A stretch of DNA of 64,000 nt. Origin: Coccinella septempunctata (Eukaryota; Arthropoda; Insecta; Coleoptera; Coccinellidae). Numbering within the stretch: the first letter of the stretch is position 1; every line of letters starts with the position of its first letter. The notes under the pieces were generated by a model that did no database searches, was not told where the DNA came from, and saw nothing but the letters and a program-made list of their open reading frames with translations. The position numbers and the translations under genes were made by a program. The stretch spans positions 10,148,501 to 10,212,500 of the forward strand of contig NC_058196.1 in NCBI RefSeq assembly GCF_907165205.1, written 5' to 3'. Of this stretch, positions 11,158 through 20,820 are shown in pieces.

Positions 11158-12237
11158 ATGTTTCAGATGGAACATTTACACCTGGGGGAGATCTTGGGAG
11201 AAGGCAGCTTTGGGCGTGTCTATAGAGGCCAACGACACGGCCAAGCAGTGGCGGTGAAAAGGACTATGTTGACTCACCACGCCATCCAGGAAGTCGACAT
11301 ACTCAGGTCCCTAGAACATACAAATATAATACCCCTGCAAGAGGCCATCATAGAGGGAGACTACCTTTTTATGGTAATGCCTCTGTGCGACGAGGACCTA
11401 AATGCCTTCCTGCGTCGAGAAGGGCCGAGGAACCAGCCGTCTCGGTTCTTCCGCGTGATGCGGCAGTTAGCAGCAGCCGTGACGGAGTGTCATCGTCGGC
11501 AAATAGTACACCGAGATATCAAGCCAGCCAACATCTTACGCCGCCGGTGCCGATTCCTGCTAGCAGATTTTGGGTTGGCCGAAACACTCACCACCGCCCA
11601 ACCCCTGCTTACCGAGCCAGCAGGAACCATGGTGTACTGGGCACCGGAACAGCGCAGGCTAGAGCCGTATGACACGTCCGTCGACCTGTGGGCGTTGGGG
11701 TTAGTGGCCGTAGAGGTGGCGACCGGCCTACCGTGCCGTCAGGGTGAGGAGGAACAGCATTGGGCCTCATCCCTGGACGACAAATACCGTGCGGAGATGG
11801 AGCGGTTGAGATTCCCCGTCCGATGGTATATCGAAGGTTTGCTCCAGGATAACCCGTCCCACCGGAGACCTGCTGCACAGTGGGAGTGGCCTGGAACCGA
11901 TACCGTCCTGTTAGTTGAAACCGTAGCTCAGCCACCCCCACTGATACCGGTGTCCACACTGAGACCAGCACCGCTTCCACCAATTGCTCCGTTAACGCCA
12001 CCACCCCAACTGTCTCCCGTCCCACAGGAACCGCCAGCACCAGGGAAGACACTGATTTTGCCGTCAAGAATAGCATCCAAAATCCAGGCTCAACCGAACC
12101 CCCGTCTGTGGTCACCCAGTCTTCGGACTGAGGTCATCGCCCTGATACCAACCACCGTCAAGGGCAAACGCCGGCTCCGGCTGAAGCTCAGGTTTCCCTC
12201 CGGCACTGCCCACCGTCTCTGGGTGCCAGTGGATTGA
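11158..12237 (+). CDS. Ser/Thr protein kinase carried by element B
   Basis: An intact 359-residue eukaryotic-type kinase starting at ATG 11158 (a second ATG lies at codon 4). Every hallmark is present: glycine loop GEGSFGRV (14-21), ATP-binding Lys in VAVK (34), helix-C Glu (45), catalytic loop HRDIKPAN (118-125), DFG (137-139), APE (162-164), DLWALG (176-181) and the subdomain XI Arg (237). HRDIKPAN indicates Ser/Thr specificity. Residues 245-300 are Pro-rich; the C-terminus is basic and unassigned. No signal peptide or membrane segment is seen. I cannot place it in a kinase family. It lies between integrase and the 3' LTR, the usual place for env or accessory genes. Sampled stretches are about 60% GC, well above its surroundings. 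Capture of a host or viral kinase is the likely origin; substrate unknown. Confidence 0.93.
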   Translation: MFQMEHLHLGEILGEGSFGRVYRGQRHGQAVAVKRTMLTHHAIQEVDILRSLEHTNIIPLQEAIIEGDYLFMVMPLCDEDLNAFLRREGPRNQPSRFFRVMRQLAAAVTECHRRQIVHRDIKPANILRRRCRFLLADFGLAETLTTAQPLLTEPAGTMVYWAPEQRRLEPYDTSVDLWALGLVAVEVATGLPCRQGEEEQHWASSLDDKYRAEMERLRFPVRWYIEGLLQDNPSHRRPAAQWEWPGTDTVLLVETVAQPPPLIPVSTLRPAPLPPIAPLTPPPQLSPVPQEPPAPGKTLILPSRIASKIQAQPNPRLWSPSLRTEVIALIPTTVKGKRRLRLKLRFPSGTAHRLWVPVD

Positions 12238-12340
12238 AACCGTAAGAATTATCTTCCTGAAAAAAAAAAAAGAGAAATTTGCGCCAGTCAAACCGTGTGT
12301 TCACCGTATAGAAATGAAAATACCAGGTAATAATGATCTT

Positions 12341-12352
12341 ACCTCTTTTCAG
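12341..12352 (+). promoter_or_regulatory. Splice-acceptor-like site before the zinc-knuckle ORF
   Basis: acctcttttcag is a textbook polypyrimidine-AG acceptor, 20 bp before the ATG at 12372. Together with the AG/GTGAGA donor-like sequence at 6279 it suggests a subgenomic mRNA for this ORF. Confidence 0.5.
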
Positions 12353-12371
12353 AATACCGTCTGGCAGCAAC

Positions 12372-13145
12372 ATGAGCGACTCAGACTTTCTGGAACGACT
12401 GGACGAGGAGCTGGGTCTTGTCGAGCCACTAAAAGACCAGGAACCGGAATCTCCTCCCCGTCCTGTGCCGTTGCCGTTGGGGGCACTCAAAGCATTTGGT
12501 CGCCCCAAACCAAACACCTCTTCCGCTGTCACTGACCGTTCCACATCATCACCCAGGAAGCAGGAACTACAACAGGCGGCTGTTCCGACTCAGAGACAGA
12601 ATGCAATGGAGATAGACATTCCAGCTGGAAAGAGAAATAAGCAAGATAAACGTTATTTCATAAACAAGGGGAAGATTGCCAAACAACCGGATAATCGTCA
12701 ACATGACAGCCATCGACATAACAACCGTCCAGATAACCGTCAAATAACAACCAAGATTCCAGCCCGAGTACGTACAGTTGGCACAATGGGGCCCAATGTC
12801 TACTTAGAACTTCGCCCTAATATGTGTTGGAGATGTGGCCAAGGGGAGCACAGTCGAGCACACTGCACCGGTACCCCGATTCTCTTCTGCAGCAGTTGCG
12901 GCCTGCTAGGTACATTAACCAGAAATTGTACTTGTCAGTCTCATCACCGTCAACGCGAGGCTGCCGTCCAATGTGATATCCCCAGCGCATCCACCCAATC
13001 CGAACCGCCCCGGAAGAAATCGAACAAGTTCCGTATGCCAACCAGTAGGGAGTTAGCCCTCCGTGCCTGTCCAAGATGTCGAGAACTCCGTGAGGCCAAG
13101 GACAATAGCAAGGAGAAATCACGTACAACTGAAGCCCGTCACTAA
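12372..13145 (+). CDS. Second zinc-knuckle (nucleocapsid-like) protein of element B
   Basis: The ATG at 12372 follows the acceptor-like site and opens a 257-residue frame (MSDSDFLERLDEE). A 39-bp upstream extension uses a non-ATG codon and would cross the acceptor. The N-terminal third is acidic then Pro-rich; the middle is basic and His/Asn/Arg-rich (SHRHNNRPDNRQ). A zinc knuckle CWRCGQGEHSRAHC is followed by a second Cys cluster CSSCG...NCTC, the same paired layout as the gag nucleocapsid at 8989-9100. The C-terminus is Lys/Arg-rich. The pairing suggests origin by duplication of the gag end, so it probably binds nucleic acid. Role is unknown: a chaperone, a packaging factor or a kinase substrate are all possible. 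Confidence 0.85.
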   Translation: MSDSDFLERLDEELGLVEPLKDQEPESPPRPVPLPLGALKAFGRPKPNTSSAVTDRSTSSPRKQELQQAAVPTQRQNAMEIDIPAGKRNKQDKRYFINKGKIAKQPDNRQHDSHRHNNRPDNRQITTKIPARVRTVGTMGPNVYLELRPNMCWRCGQGEHSRAHCTGTPILFCSSCGLLGTLTRNCTCQSHHRQREAAVQCDIPSASTQSEPPRKKSNKFRMPTSRELALRACPRCRELREAKDNSKEKSRTTEARH

Positions 13146-14074
13146 CTTAGTTATAACCGATTACACCGTAACAATTCCGTTCAAATTCCGTACAGGCACC
13201 ACCGTTGACCGAAATACCGTATCTACAGATTTTCATCCGTTCAACATGCAATTATAAATCAAACCTGTTAAAACTGTCCGAAAAATCTGTTATTTATGTA
13301 AGGAATACCAATAAAGGATACTGTTTCACCTTGCAACTGAGTATATCCGTCTATTAATCCAATAGATCTAACCAATTTCTGTCCTGAACCGAATCGAAAT
13401 TACTGTACCGTCAATTTAACACTGTTTACCTGAAGAAAACACCGTCTACCTGAAAACAGAGTACAGAGAAAAACCGTTCCAAGAAGAAAAGTTGACCACG
13501 AGGAACGATGAAGATTGGAGAGTTTATTGTTAGAAATTACCCACCTGCAAGTCTCATACCGGATCCGAGAGTCTCAACGTCCGTACAGCCGGGTCATACC
13601 AGTCCATTGAACCCCCACGTCAAGCTGTTGGAGGCTTTCCACCTGTTGCAGCTCCCACGAATCCTGGGTAACCTACAAAACCACGATGGAATTCAAACAC
13701 CCGCCAAACACAGTTAAATTAGGTACTCACCGGAGGGATGAAAAATGGCACGTTTCCGACCAACGATGAAGATGAATTTCCACATAGAGAAAGAAGATTT
13801 TCCACTATTATACACCATTTATCCACGGAACGCTGAACAAAGTTCTTTGACAAGATGGCGGAGACCTGCGCCGAAATGACTGACGCTGACGTTTCTGCGT
13901 GCGCATCGGAACTACCATTGCCAACCATAGAGAAGTATTGTAAACTGGTCACGAGTATAGTTTGTCTATGGTATATAGGTGGCGCGCGCGAAAGTAAGGT
14001 ACTAGGGGTAGATAGAGTCGTGAAATTAAGCTCACTATTTCATCGTAAGTTAATTTCTTCCGAGATGCAGGGGG
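13146..14074 (+). other. Element B 3' non-coding tract
   Basis: Holds a run of ten CCGT tetramers on the plus strand between 13146 and 13480, then a CpG-rich part (about 13850-14000) and a short purine run (gcaggggg) just before the 3' LTR that can serve as polypurine tract. No gene is certain here; one small frame is listed separately. Confidence 0.6.
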
Positions 14075-14079
14075 TGTGA
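13855..14079 (+). CDS. Small open frame of unknown reality in element B
   Basis: ATG at 13855 in a good context (caagATGg) opens 74 codons beginning MAETCAEMTDADVSA and ending just inside the 3' LTR. The surrounding 150 bp are CpG-rich, unlike the rest of the tract, so a captured host exon or 5' UTR is conceivable. No domain is recognisable and an open frame of this length can arise by chance. Confidence 0.2.
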   Translation: MAETCAEMTDADVSACASELPLPTIEKYCKLVTSIVCLWYIGGARESKVLGVDRVVKLSSLFHRKLISSEMQGV

Positions 14080-15465
14080 TGAACCCCAGTTTTCTGAGGA
14101 AAATTGGAGTTCATCTTAGTGAATTCTTTCGTTTTAAATTTCCGTCTTTGAAAATATTTTAATTCTCGAATATTCCGTACGTTCATTCCGACAGTCAGAG
14201 TAAATGTAAAAAACCGCTTATCTGTATTCCACGTTGTTTTTCTTACTTGCCGCTGAAGATTTCGACGTTTTTCATCTGTTGATATGCGGTAAACCGGAGC
14301 TGACGACGTTTTTCAGTCTTGTAGCATTCTGGAATTTTCAGATTTTTACCGTGGGAGGGGATATACCTATAAAAGCAAATTTTCCCCCGCGACGGTCACT
14401 TTTGAATTTTACTTCAGTGCCTTCCTTTCGCTTCAGTATTTTCGATTTTTTTCGCTTGCTAACGTAGTGACTTCTGTTATAAATTCATTTAATTTTCGGT
14501 ATTCTTTCGCCGTTGAAGAATAGTCATTTTGTGTTATTTGCATCAGTGCTTAGAGTTAATTCTTTAGTTTTTCTTTTAAATCCTTTGAGTTTCGAGTGCG
14601 TGAAACAAAGGAGGTAGGTCCCCGTCTGTACCGTTCAGTTTCTTTGTTAGACCTACGCCGTTACTTTCTTAACTTTGACACTGCTGTACTGTATCGTTTT
14701 CTGTTGTATTTTATCGTCCTTTACCCCGTTGCGCGAAATAGACATTTTCTTCGCTGTCAATCATGGTGTGCTATAACCCTTGGGGCAGCGAATAAAAGTC
14801 TCGAACAGATCCGCCCTAGCCCTTGGGGTACTGAAGGGAAAGTTCCGTCAACCCCGCGTTCCGCGTCATAAGTGTTAAATCCGAAATCTCTTCTTTTCTG
14901 TCAATCATGGTGTGCTATAACCCTTGGGGCAGAGAATAAGAGATACCGCACGTAGTCAGTGAGATCCCGTAGTTGCGTTAAAAATAGACATTTTCTTCGC
15001 TGTCAATCATGGTGTGCTAAAACCCTTGGGGCAGCGAATAAAAGTCTCGAACAGACCCGTCCTTATTGTGTTTCATTCCCGGAGAAATATAACTACACAC
15101 CGATACCGTATAGCAAGTCCTTAGCATTCGTCAGTTCTGGTTGGCGCATTTTTATTGAACCGTTAATTTTTCACTACACCCGGTACAAATTTCATAAAGT
15201 GCTCGTGACCGGATAAGATTTCCCGAATGTGTTTTCACTGATAGAATCACTCATATTTTGTATCGCACATGTCTCCCTTGTAATTGGTTTCCGAAGTTGT
15301 GAATAAACTTTAGTTCGATTTTGACTTCTTCGTTGTCGCTACTACCCTAGACAACACCGAGCTCTGTCTCTGGCTAGCAGCTACTCTGGTAGGTTTGCTA
15401 TTCTTCCTATTGAAAAGAATAGCTGGCGCTCGAGATTAAGGCTTCTCCGAGAAACGCGCGTTACA
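14075..15465 (+). repeat. Element B 3' LTR
   Basis: Matches 4840-6230 over 1391 bp with four differences seen by eye. It is followed at 15466-15469 by AATT, the second copy of the target duplication, and then by the pol gene of element A. Confidence 0.95.
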
Positions 15466-17560
15466 AATTCTGATTTTCGATTAAGAGTTTTAGATATTCC
15501 TAAATGAGCAGAAGTTTCTTTATCATGATAAAAGCTGAGAACTTCCAAACGATTAGTGGAAGGGACTACAATTTTCCAATCGGTTAAATTACTAGTTAAA
15601 TTGTGATGTGAAAGAACATGTTTATACAAAATCCCGTTTTCCACACGAAAAGAAGGATATTCATCGGGACTCTTCAGAACATTTTCAATCATTGACTTAT
15701 ACCATCTATCAGGTTGAAAAGTAGAAACGTCAATTACAGAAATATCTGCGACCGAGCGCGACAATGCATCAGCCACAACATTCAAAGATCCTTTCCGATG
15801 CTTTATCGCAAAGTTAAACTGAGAAAGTTTAACAGCCCACCTAGTCAAACGTCCGGAAGGATTTGACAAGTTATGAAGATAGATAAGAGAGGCATGATCT
15901 GTTTCAACTGTAAATTTGGTACCTTCTACATAACTCCTGAATTTTTCAATTCCGAAAATGACCGCTAACAATTCCTTTTCTGTCACAGTATATTTACGCT
16001 GACAAGTTGTCAAAGTTTTACTAGCGTAAGCTACAGGGTGTTCCAAACCATCACATTCCTGGTATAAAATAGCACCAACACCTGTATCAGAAGCATCACA
16101 CTGGATAATGAAGGGTTTCGAGAAATCAGGGCTGGCGAGCACTGGTGCTGAAACTAAACGAGATTTTATTTCAGTGAAAGCTGCTTCGGCTTCAGGAGTC
16201 CAAGTAATAGTTTGTCCTTTCTTTCGACCATGCAACAAATCAGTTATGGGAGAACAGACAGACGAAAAATCTTTTATAAAACGCCGATACCAACCGACAA
16301 GACCAATTAAACGTTTGATCTCAGTTGTACTTTTGGGGGTTGGATAATTAACAATCGCAGAAACCTTTTCTGGATCAGTTCTCAAACCATGTTCATCGAC
16401 TACAAACCCAAGATAAACAAGAGATGGGCGACAGAATTCACACTTATCTAAATTTACTGTGAGATTCGCGTTTTTGAGTCTCCGATAAACCTCTTTCAAA
16501 ACCTTGATATGAAGAGCAAAAGTAGGAGTGGCTATAATGATATCATCCAGATAAACAAAACAATAAGGCGCTAAGTCATGACCTATAACCTTATCCATTA
16601 AGCGAACCATAGCTCTAGGACTGTTCTTCAGTCCAAACGGACAAACAACAAACTCAAACAGACCTCTTCCTGGAACTGCAAAAGCGGTCTTGGCACAGGA
16701 AGAATCATCCAAAGGAATCTGAAAAAAAGCCTTGGTCAAATCAATTGAGGAGAGATATTTGGCGTCCCTCAATTTATTGAGAATACAGTCTATCTGAGGC
16801 ATAGGATACATATCATCTGCTGTAACCTGATTCAACTTTCGACCATCGAAGCATACACGATATTCCCCTGTACGTTTTGGAACTAACCACAATGGACTGC
16901 ACCAAGAAGACTGAGAAGGACGTATAACCTGCAATTCCAACGTTTCATCAATTTCTTTATTTAAATGATTTTGCATAGTAGGCGATAAAGGATATTGACG
17001 TTGAACGATTGGTTTCGCGTCTCCCGTGTCGATATGATGAGTTATCAAATGTGTACGACCGATTTTATCGTTAGGAGCAATAGACTTGAAACAATCTATC
17101 ACATCCTGAAGTTCTTTTTTCTCTGACGATGACAACTCCGAAAAAGGCCGGATAACATTTACTGCATTTATTGAAGCTTCATAAGTATAAGAAAGATTAG
17201 TGAAATTAGCTTCAATTCGAAATGATTCAAAGAAATCCATTCCTAAAATTAGAGCGTGGGCAACAGAGGGAATCACCAATATTTTCATTTCCCTTGAAAC
17301 ACCATCCAGAGAAATGGGAACCGAAATATACCCTAGAAAATCCTGTGGTTTGCCGTCAGCAGTAGTAACACTTATCGGGGATTCATATCTGATAGGTATG
17401 TTGTGCTCGTGCAAAAGGGAAAAACCAGCAGAACCCAAAATAGAAGAGGTACTACCAGTATCAGCTAAGGCAAGAATTTTTTGACCGAAAATTTCAATGT
17501 TGAGATAGGGGCGATTATCATTAGGTTTCTTTACAAAAAGGGGATTGATATGTACAACTG
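15466..17560 (-). pseudogene. Element A pol, N-terminal part: protease, RT, RNase H, start of integrase
   Basis: Protease begins near 17560 (active site ADTGSTSS at about 17465; ILGMDFFES). RT follows with the FDGRKLNQVT motif, AKTAFAVPGRGLFEF, and the catalytic box FVYLDDIII. RNase H has its four acidic positions in IIQCDASDTG, TVTEKELLAV, TVETDHASL and NVVADALSR. The frame then reaches the integrase zinc-binding His pair (FYHDKETSAHLG) and is cut at 15466 by element B; the last residues of the apparent frame come from B's LTR. Relative to gag it is in another frame, so a ribosomal frameshift is expected. The rest is at 3785-4839, in phase once B is disregarded. Confidence 0.93.
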
Positions 17561-17581
17561 AAGGCTTTGAATGTGAATATT

Positions 17582-18955
17582 CTATTGGTTCGAAACGTTC
17601 TGTCTTCGGTTGTTTCTCGAATTCGCGGCGCCATGATTTGTGACATTTCGATTGACTGTAGCATGACCGTTCTGACTGGTGACGAGATTCGTGTTCTCGC
17701 CACCGCGATTCACGTTTTTTGAATTACATTGATCACACTTAGACTTAAATGTGTCCTTCTTACCACAACCATAACAAAATACTGTTCTGGGTTTTCGACA
17801 TTGAGGATAGTTGTGACCAGATAAACCGCAATTCCAACATCGAGAACTAGATATTGTAGATACATTATTAGATTGACCACGAGAAATAGACCTATTAGTC
17901 ATAGAAGAGAAAGAAGTTGAATCACGAACAGGTCTGCTTAGGTCTGGTTCCAAGAGGCCGGCATCATGAGTCGGTGGAGCTTTATAACGACTGGCCCATA
18001 TTCTAGATTCTTCCAGCCTTTTACACATTTCGGTGAGCTCACGGACTGTTTGAGGATTATACATCGCTAAACCTGAAATAAAAAATGGCAACAGATTTCT
18101 ACGAATTTTCCTAACCCTTGTTGGTTCATCAGGCTTGTTCGTCAACCTATTGAAAAGACCTTCCATAGAAGAAATATACAGAGACACCCTTTCGTTGCAA
18201 CCCTGGGTCCTTGCGTTGATCTCTTGTTCCAGGTCCTCCTCGTAAAAGTAAGGAAGAAAATCTCTCTTCAACTCAACAACAAGATCATCCCAAGTGTGAA
18301 ATTTAGCTCTGCTATTAACAAACCACGTCCATGCTGATCCCCTAAATAAGTCACAAGCAGATTGGAAAAGTTCCTGCTTCGATACACCTCGTGCCTGTCT
18401 CAACAATTCAACCTTTTCTAAAAATGAATTTACTGACTCGGTCTGGGTCGAACCTGTGAAATAAATATTCCATTTATGTGGAGCCACAAATGAACCATTC
18501 GATGAACTACTATAATGGACAGGAGCATTCACCTGAGTGGGGGTAGAAGACCTAGCAGGAGACACCTTCAAATCGAGATCAGCCTCCAACTCTAAAACTC
18601 CATACTCAATCTTCTGTTTCGTCAAAATCTCAAATTCCTCATCAGCAACTAACTTAGATAATCGATTAGACGCGTGAGTTAAACGACTAGAAATTCTAGT
18701 ATAGGTAGGATCATCTCTATTACCGCTAAAGTCAGAAATAACCTTTTTCAAATCAATGAGAGTTTCACCAATTTCTTCTACGTCTTGAGAATGAGAATAT
18801 GGATTTGTTACGGCATGAAAACTGCGATTAGCTTTTTCCTGACTAAGAAGTCCTCTTAATATTTTTCTCTTAGTATCAATATCTCCAGTAGGTTCAACAC
18901 CTCGAATTTTAATTTCATAAATCAGTTCATTAATTTTCAAGTGATTAGGATTCAT
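17582..18955 (-). CDS. Element A gag
   Basis: Intact 457-residue frame with ATG at 18955. The N-terminus MNPNHLKINELIYEIKIRG has the same SAP-like pattern as element B gag. The capsid-like part includes HKWNIYFTG, FLEKVELLRQARG and KRDFLPYFYEEDLEQEI. A Ser-rich linker leads to a CCHC zinc knuckle (CWNCGLSGHNYPQC) and a second Cys cluster (CYGCGKKDTFKSKC DQC), then an Asn-rich tail. Gag assembles the virus-like particle and packages the RNA. The frame overlaps or abuts the protease frame, which has no ATG of its own. Confidence 0.93.
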   Translation of the reverse strand: MNPNHLKINELIYEIKIRGVEPTGDIDTKRKILRGLLSQEKANRSFHAVTNPYSHSQDVEEIGETLIDLKKVISDFSGNRDDPTYTRISSRLTHASNRLSKLVADEEFEILTKQKIEYGVLELEADLDLKVSPARSSTPTQVNAPVHYSSSSNGSFVAPHKWNIYFTGSTQTESVNSFLEKVELLRQARGVSKQELFQSACDLFRGSAWTWFVNSRAKFHTWDDLVVELKRDFLPYFYEEDLEQEINARTQGCNERVSLYISSMEGLFNRLTNKPDEPTRVRKIRRNLLPFFISGLAMYNPQTVRELTEMCKRLEESRIWASRYKAPPTHDAGLLEPDLSRPVRDSTSFSSMTNRSISRGQSNNVSTISSSRCWNCGLSGHNYPQCRKPRTVFCYGCGKKDTFKSKCDQCNSKNVNRGGENTNLVTSQNGHATVNRNVTNHGAANSRNNRRQNVSNQ

Positions 18956-19264
18956 ATTGTGTCGAATTTATAGGTCCATACGAAGTTACGAAAAAAATCA
19001 AAAATAAATGAGTTTATTGAATTTCGGGAAAATCGTATATATCTTCAGAAAATTTGCGATAAAGAAAAAATAATTAAATATCGAGAAGGAAGGAGTTCGT
19101 TCAAAAGCAAATATTACCAGTAGACATAATATGTGTTAGTAAATTTTGAACAAATTCTGTCGGACCAGTTATTTTACAAATATTGTCTCCAAGAAGCAAG
19201 ACCTCAAAGAAAAAATAAAAGAAAAGGAAGTTAAGCACTGTGAAGCTCTCAAAAGAAATGGCGG
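18956..19264 (-). other. Element A untranslated leader
   Basis: About 300 bp between primer site and gag ATG, with no long frame on the coding strand. Confidence 0.7.
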
Positions 19265-19282
19265 GCCCCACGTTGGGCGCCA
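19265..19282 (-). other. Primer-binding site, tRNA-Lys (CTT type), element A
   Basis: On the minus strand tggcgcccaacgtggggc begins four bases from the LTR. It is complementary to the 3' end of the CTT-type tRNA-Lys. The same 18 bases occur on the plus strand at 63893-63910. Confidence 0.9.
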
Positions 19283-19285
19283 ATG

Positions 19286-20581
19286 TGTAACCTACAGTTG
19301 TACTTGGCCTATCGGCTGCTCAGATGGATACGGTGAGGGGTGAGTCCCCAAAATTTTCTTCACAGAACCTAACTTTAGTTGGGCGCCAGGTTTACCACGT
19401 AAACCAAGAGGAATCCTGCTTCAGGGAAAGTTGAAGAAAATGGTTTTTTACAATTTTATTAAAATTAAAAATTTACAAACAAAAAAATATAAGTTATGAT
19501 TGCTGAAGGCTGATTATATAAAAAAAATACAAATAAGGCGTTATAGAAAGCTAATTGGGCTCCAGACAGAATTTTGATAAATATGTACTGATCGAGTTAA
19601 AGTTATAAAAAAACAGAAATTTTGAGACCTCACTTGTTCTATTCTGGGTATTTCCCGTTGGATGGTAATTGGCAGAAAATTTTAGTTCTCACTGGTTCAA
19701 TCCAGATGCCTTTGATTTGCAGTTCAGTTATTGGAGGCTCGCTGGGTGTATATCAACCAAAAGATTTCAGTCCACGAGATTCTGATCTTAAGACTCAGCT
19801 TCAGACGGTGTTGCTTCCCTTCAATGTCAACTGATACTCCAACGTGCAGTGCAGAATAGACAACAATTAGTAGATGTCAAAATGGTGGTCGATTTAATTC
19901 TGTTACAACTAACTCCTTCGACAGTAATATAATAATTGGAATCAGTACAAAACGCCTTTTAAGTGTTAAGTGAAATAATTCACAGAATAACGAACTATAA
20001 GTGATTGAATAGATAAAAAACTATGATCAAGTTCAACAAAATATAACAAAATTCTAGCTATATCTTTCCGGAAAGAGAAAACAAATTCAACAAATTGGTC
20101 AAACTAGAATTAACCAAATAGAAGTACAACAACTTTTCAATAAATCATCCGAAAGAATTATATCAAGAAATTAAAGAAAAAATGATGACAAAAAAAGGGA
20201 GCATGTACTCTCTGGCAAGTGAAGAAATGAAAGGAAAAAAGGATTTATAATAATAAATAAAGTCCCAACCCACTGATGGTGAGCAGGATGAAAATTACGA
20301 AATTCAGCAAATTAAATTTCTGAACAAAGAAAATGAAGTAAAATTAATATGATTGAAATTAATCAATAAAGATATTTTATCACCAGATATAACGTACTCA
20401 CTTTTCGTCACCTGTTAACAACGTCAAGTTCAAAATCTAATTGATTTGAAGGTCAATTCAAATGGAATTGAAAATGAACGACTCCCCTCCCTCCTTAGAA
20501 AAATCCGGTTAATTATTCCGTATATTACGGAAGCAGTAGCGTCACGGCGATGAGGATTAGGGTTGTAACGAGATCGTTACA
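19286..20581 (-). repeat. Element A 5' LTR
   Basis: Direct repeat of 2101-3396 with two differences noticed. It lies next to the primer-binding site, so it is the 5' LTR of the minus-strand element. TCAT follows at 20582. Confidence 0.95.
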
Positions 20582-20820
20582 TCATCAACTCTTGAAGTAT
20601 CACATTCAATGAAGTCATCATTATCCCTGAGCAAATATTGTGTAAAACACAGGCTGCCATCACAGATTTCACATCAAGTTTGATTTTCAGGTTCTCAAAA
20701 TGATGAAGCTTTCGAAATCTGTTTTGTAAAAGGCCAACAACAGCATTTTCTACATTTTCTGCCACAATTCTTGTCGATGACAATTCATAATTGAACAGTG
20801 ATGAGCTGAACTCAATGATA
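20582..20820 (-). pseudogene. PIF/Harbinger transposase fragment (DDE, C-terminal part)
   Basis: The minus-strand translation contains LFNYELSSTRIVAENV, LLQNRFRKLHHFENL and KSVMAACVLHNIC, the signature of the last part of PIF/Harbinger DDE transposases. The helix before it carries the Glu of the triad (AEN). A frameshift follows the VLHNIC motif; beyond it an acidic tail continues into 2045-2100 on the far side of element A. Upstream of 20820 the sequence is too decayed to read. Transposase would cut and join the element's terminal repeats, but this copy is dead. Confidence 0.82.

Larger units (their letters stand above)
4840..15465 (+). mobile_element. Element B: RT-less Ty3/gypsy element carrying a protein kinase
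   Basis: Two 1391-bp LTRs (TGTGAT...GTTACA) flanked by a 4-bp AATT duplication (4836-4839 and 15466-15469) enclose 7.8 kb. The order is tRNA-Lys primer site, leader, gag (frameshifted), protease fused to integrase with no RT or RNase H, a Ser/Thr kinase ORF, a zinc-knuckle ORF, a non-coding tract, and the 3' LTR. Its gag and integrase resemble those of element A, so both belong to one broad gypsy lineage. The LTRs differ at four positions by eye (4960, 5012, 5054, 5398), suggesting recent insertion. Lacking RT, it could only move if helped in trans. The extra genes have no counterpart in A. Confidence 0.95.
2101..20581 (-). mobile_element. Element A: Ty3/gypsy LTR retrotransposon (contains nested element B)
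   Basis: Two 1296-bp direct repeats, starting TGTAAC and ending GTTACA, bound the element and are flanked by a 4-bp TCAT duplication. Inside, on the minus strand, are a tRNA-Lys primer site, gag with two zinc knuckles, protease, RT, RNase H and, after the interruption by element B, integrase. Without B the element is about 7.85 kb. The PR-RT-RH-IN order places it in Ty3/gypsy. Long LTRs and a tRNA-Lys primer recall the Osvaldo/Ulysses group, but that is a suggestion, not a demonstrated placement. The pol frame is in phase on the two sides of B, so A was probably coding-competent when B landed. The two LTRs differ at only two sites that I noticed (2155, 2178). Confidence 0.95.

Noticed and set aside
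15381..15465. Apparent C-terminal end of the element A pol frame
   Set aside because: It is element B LTR sequence read through; the real protein continues at 4839.
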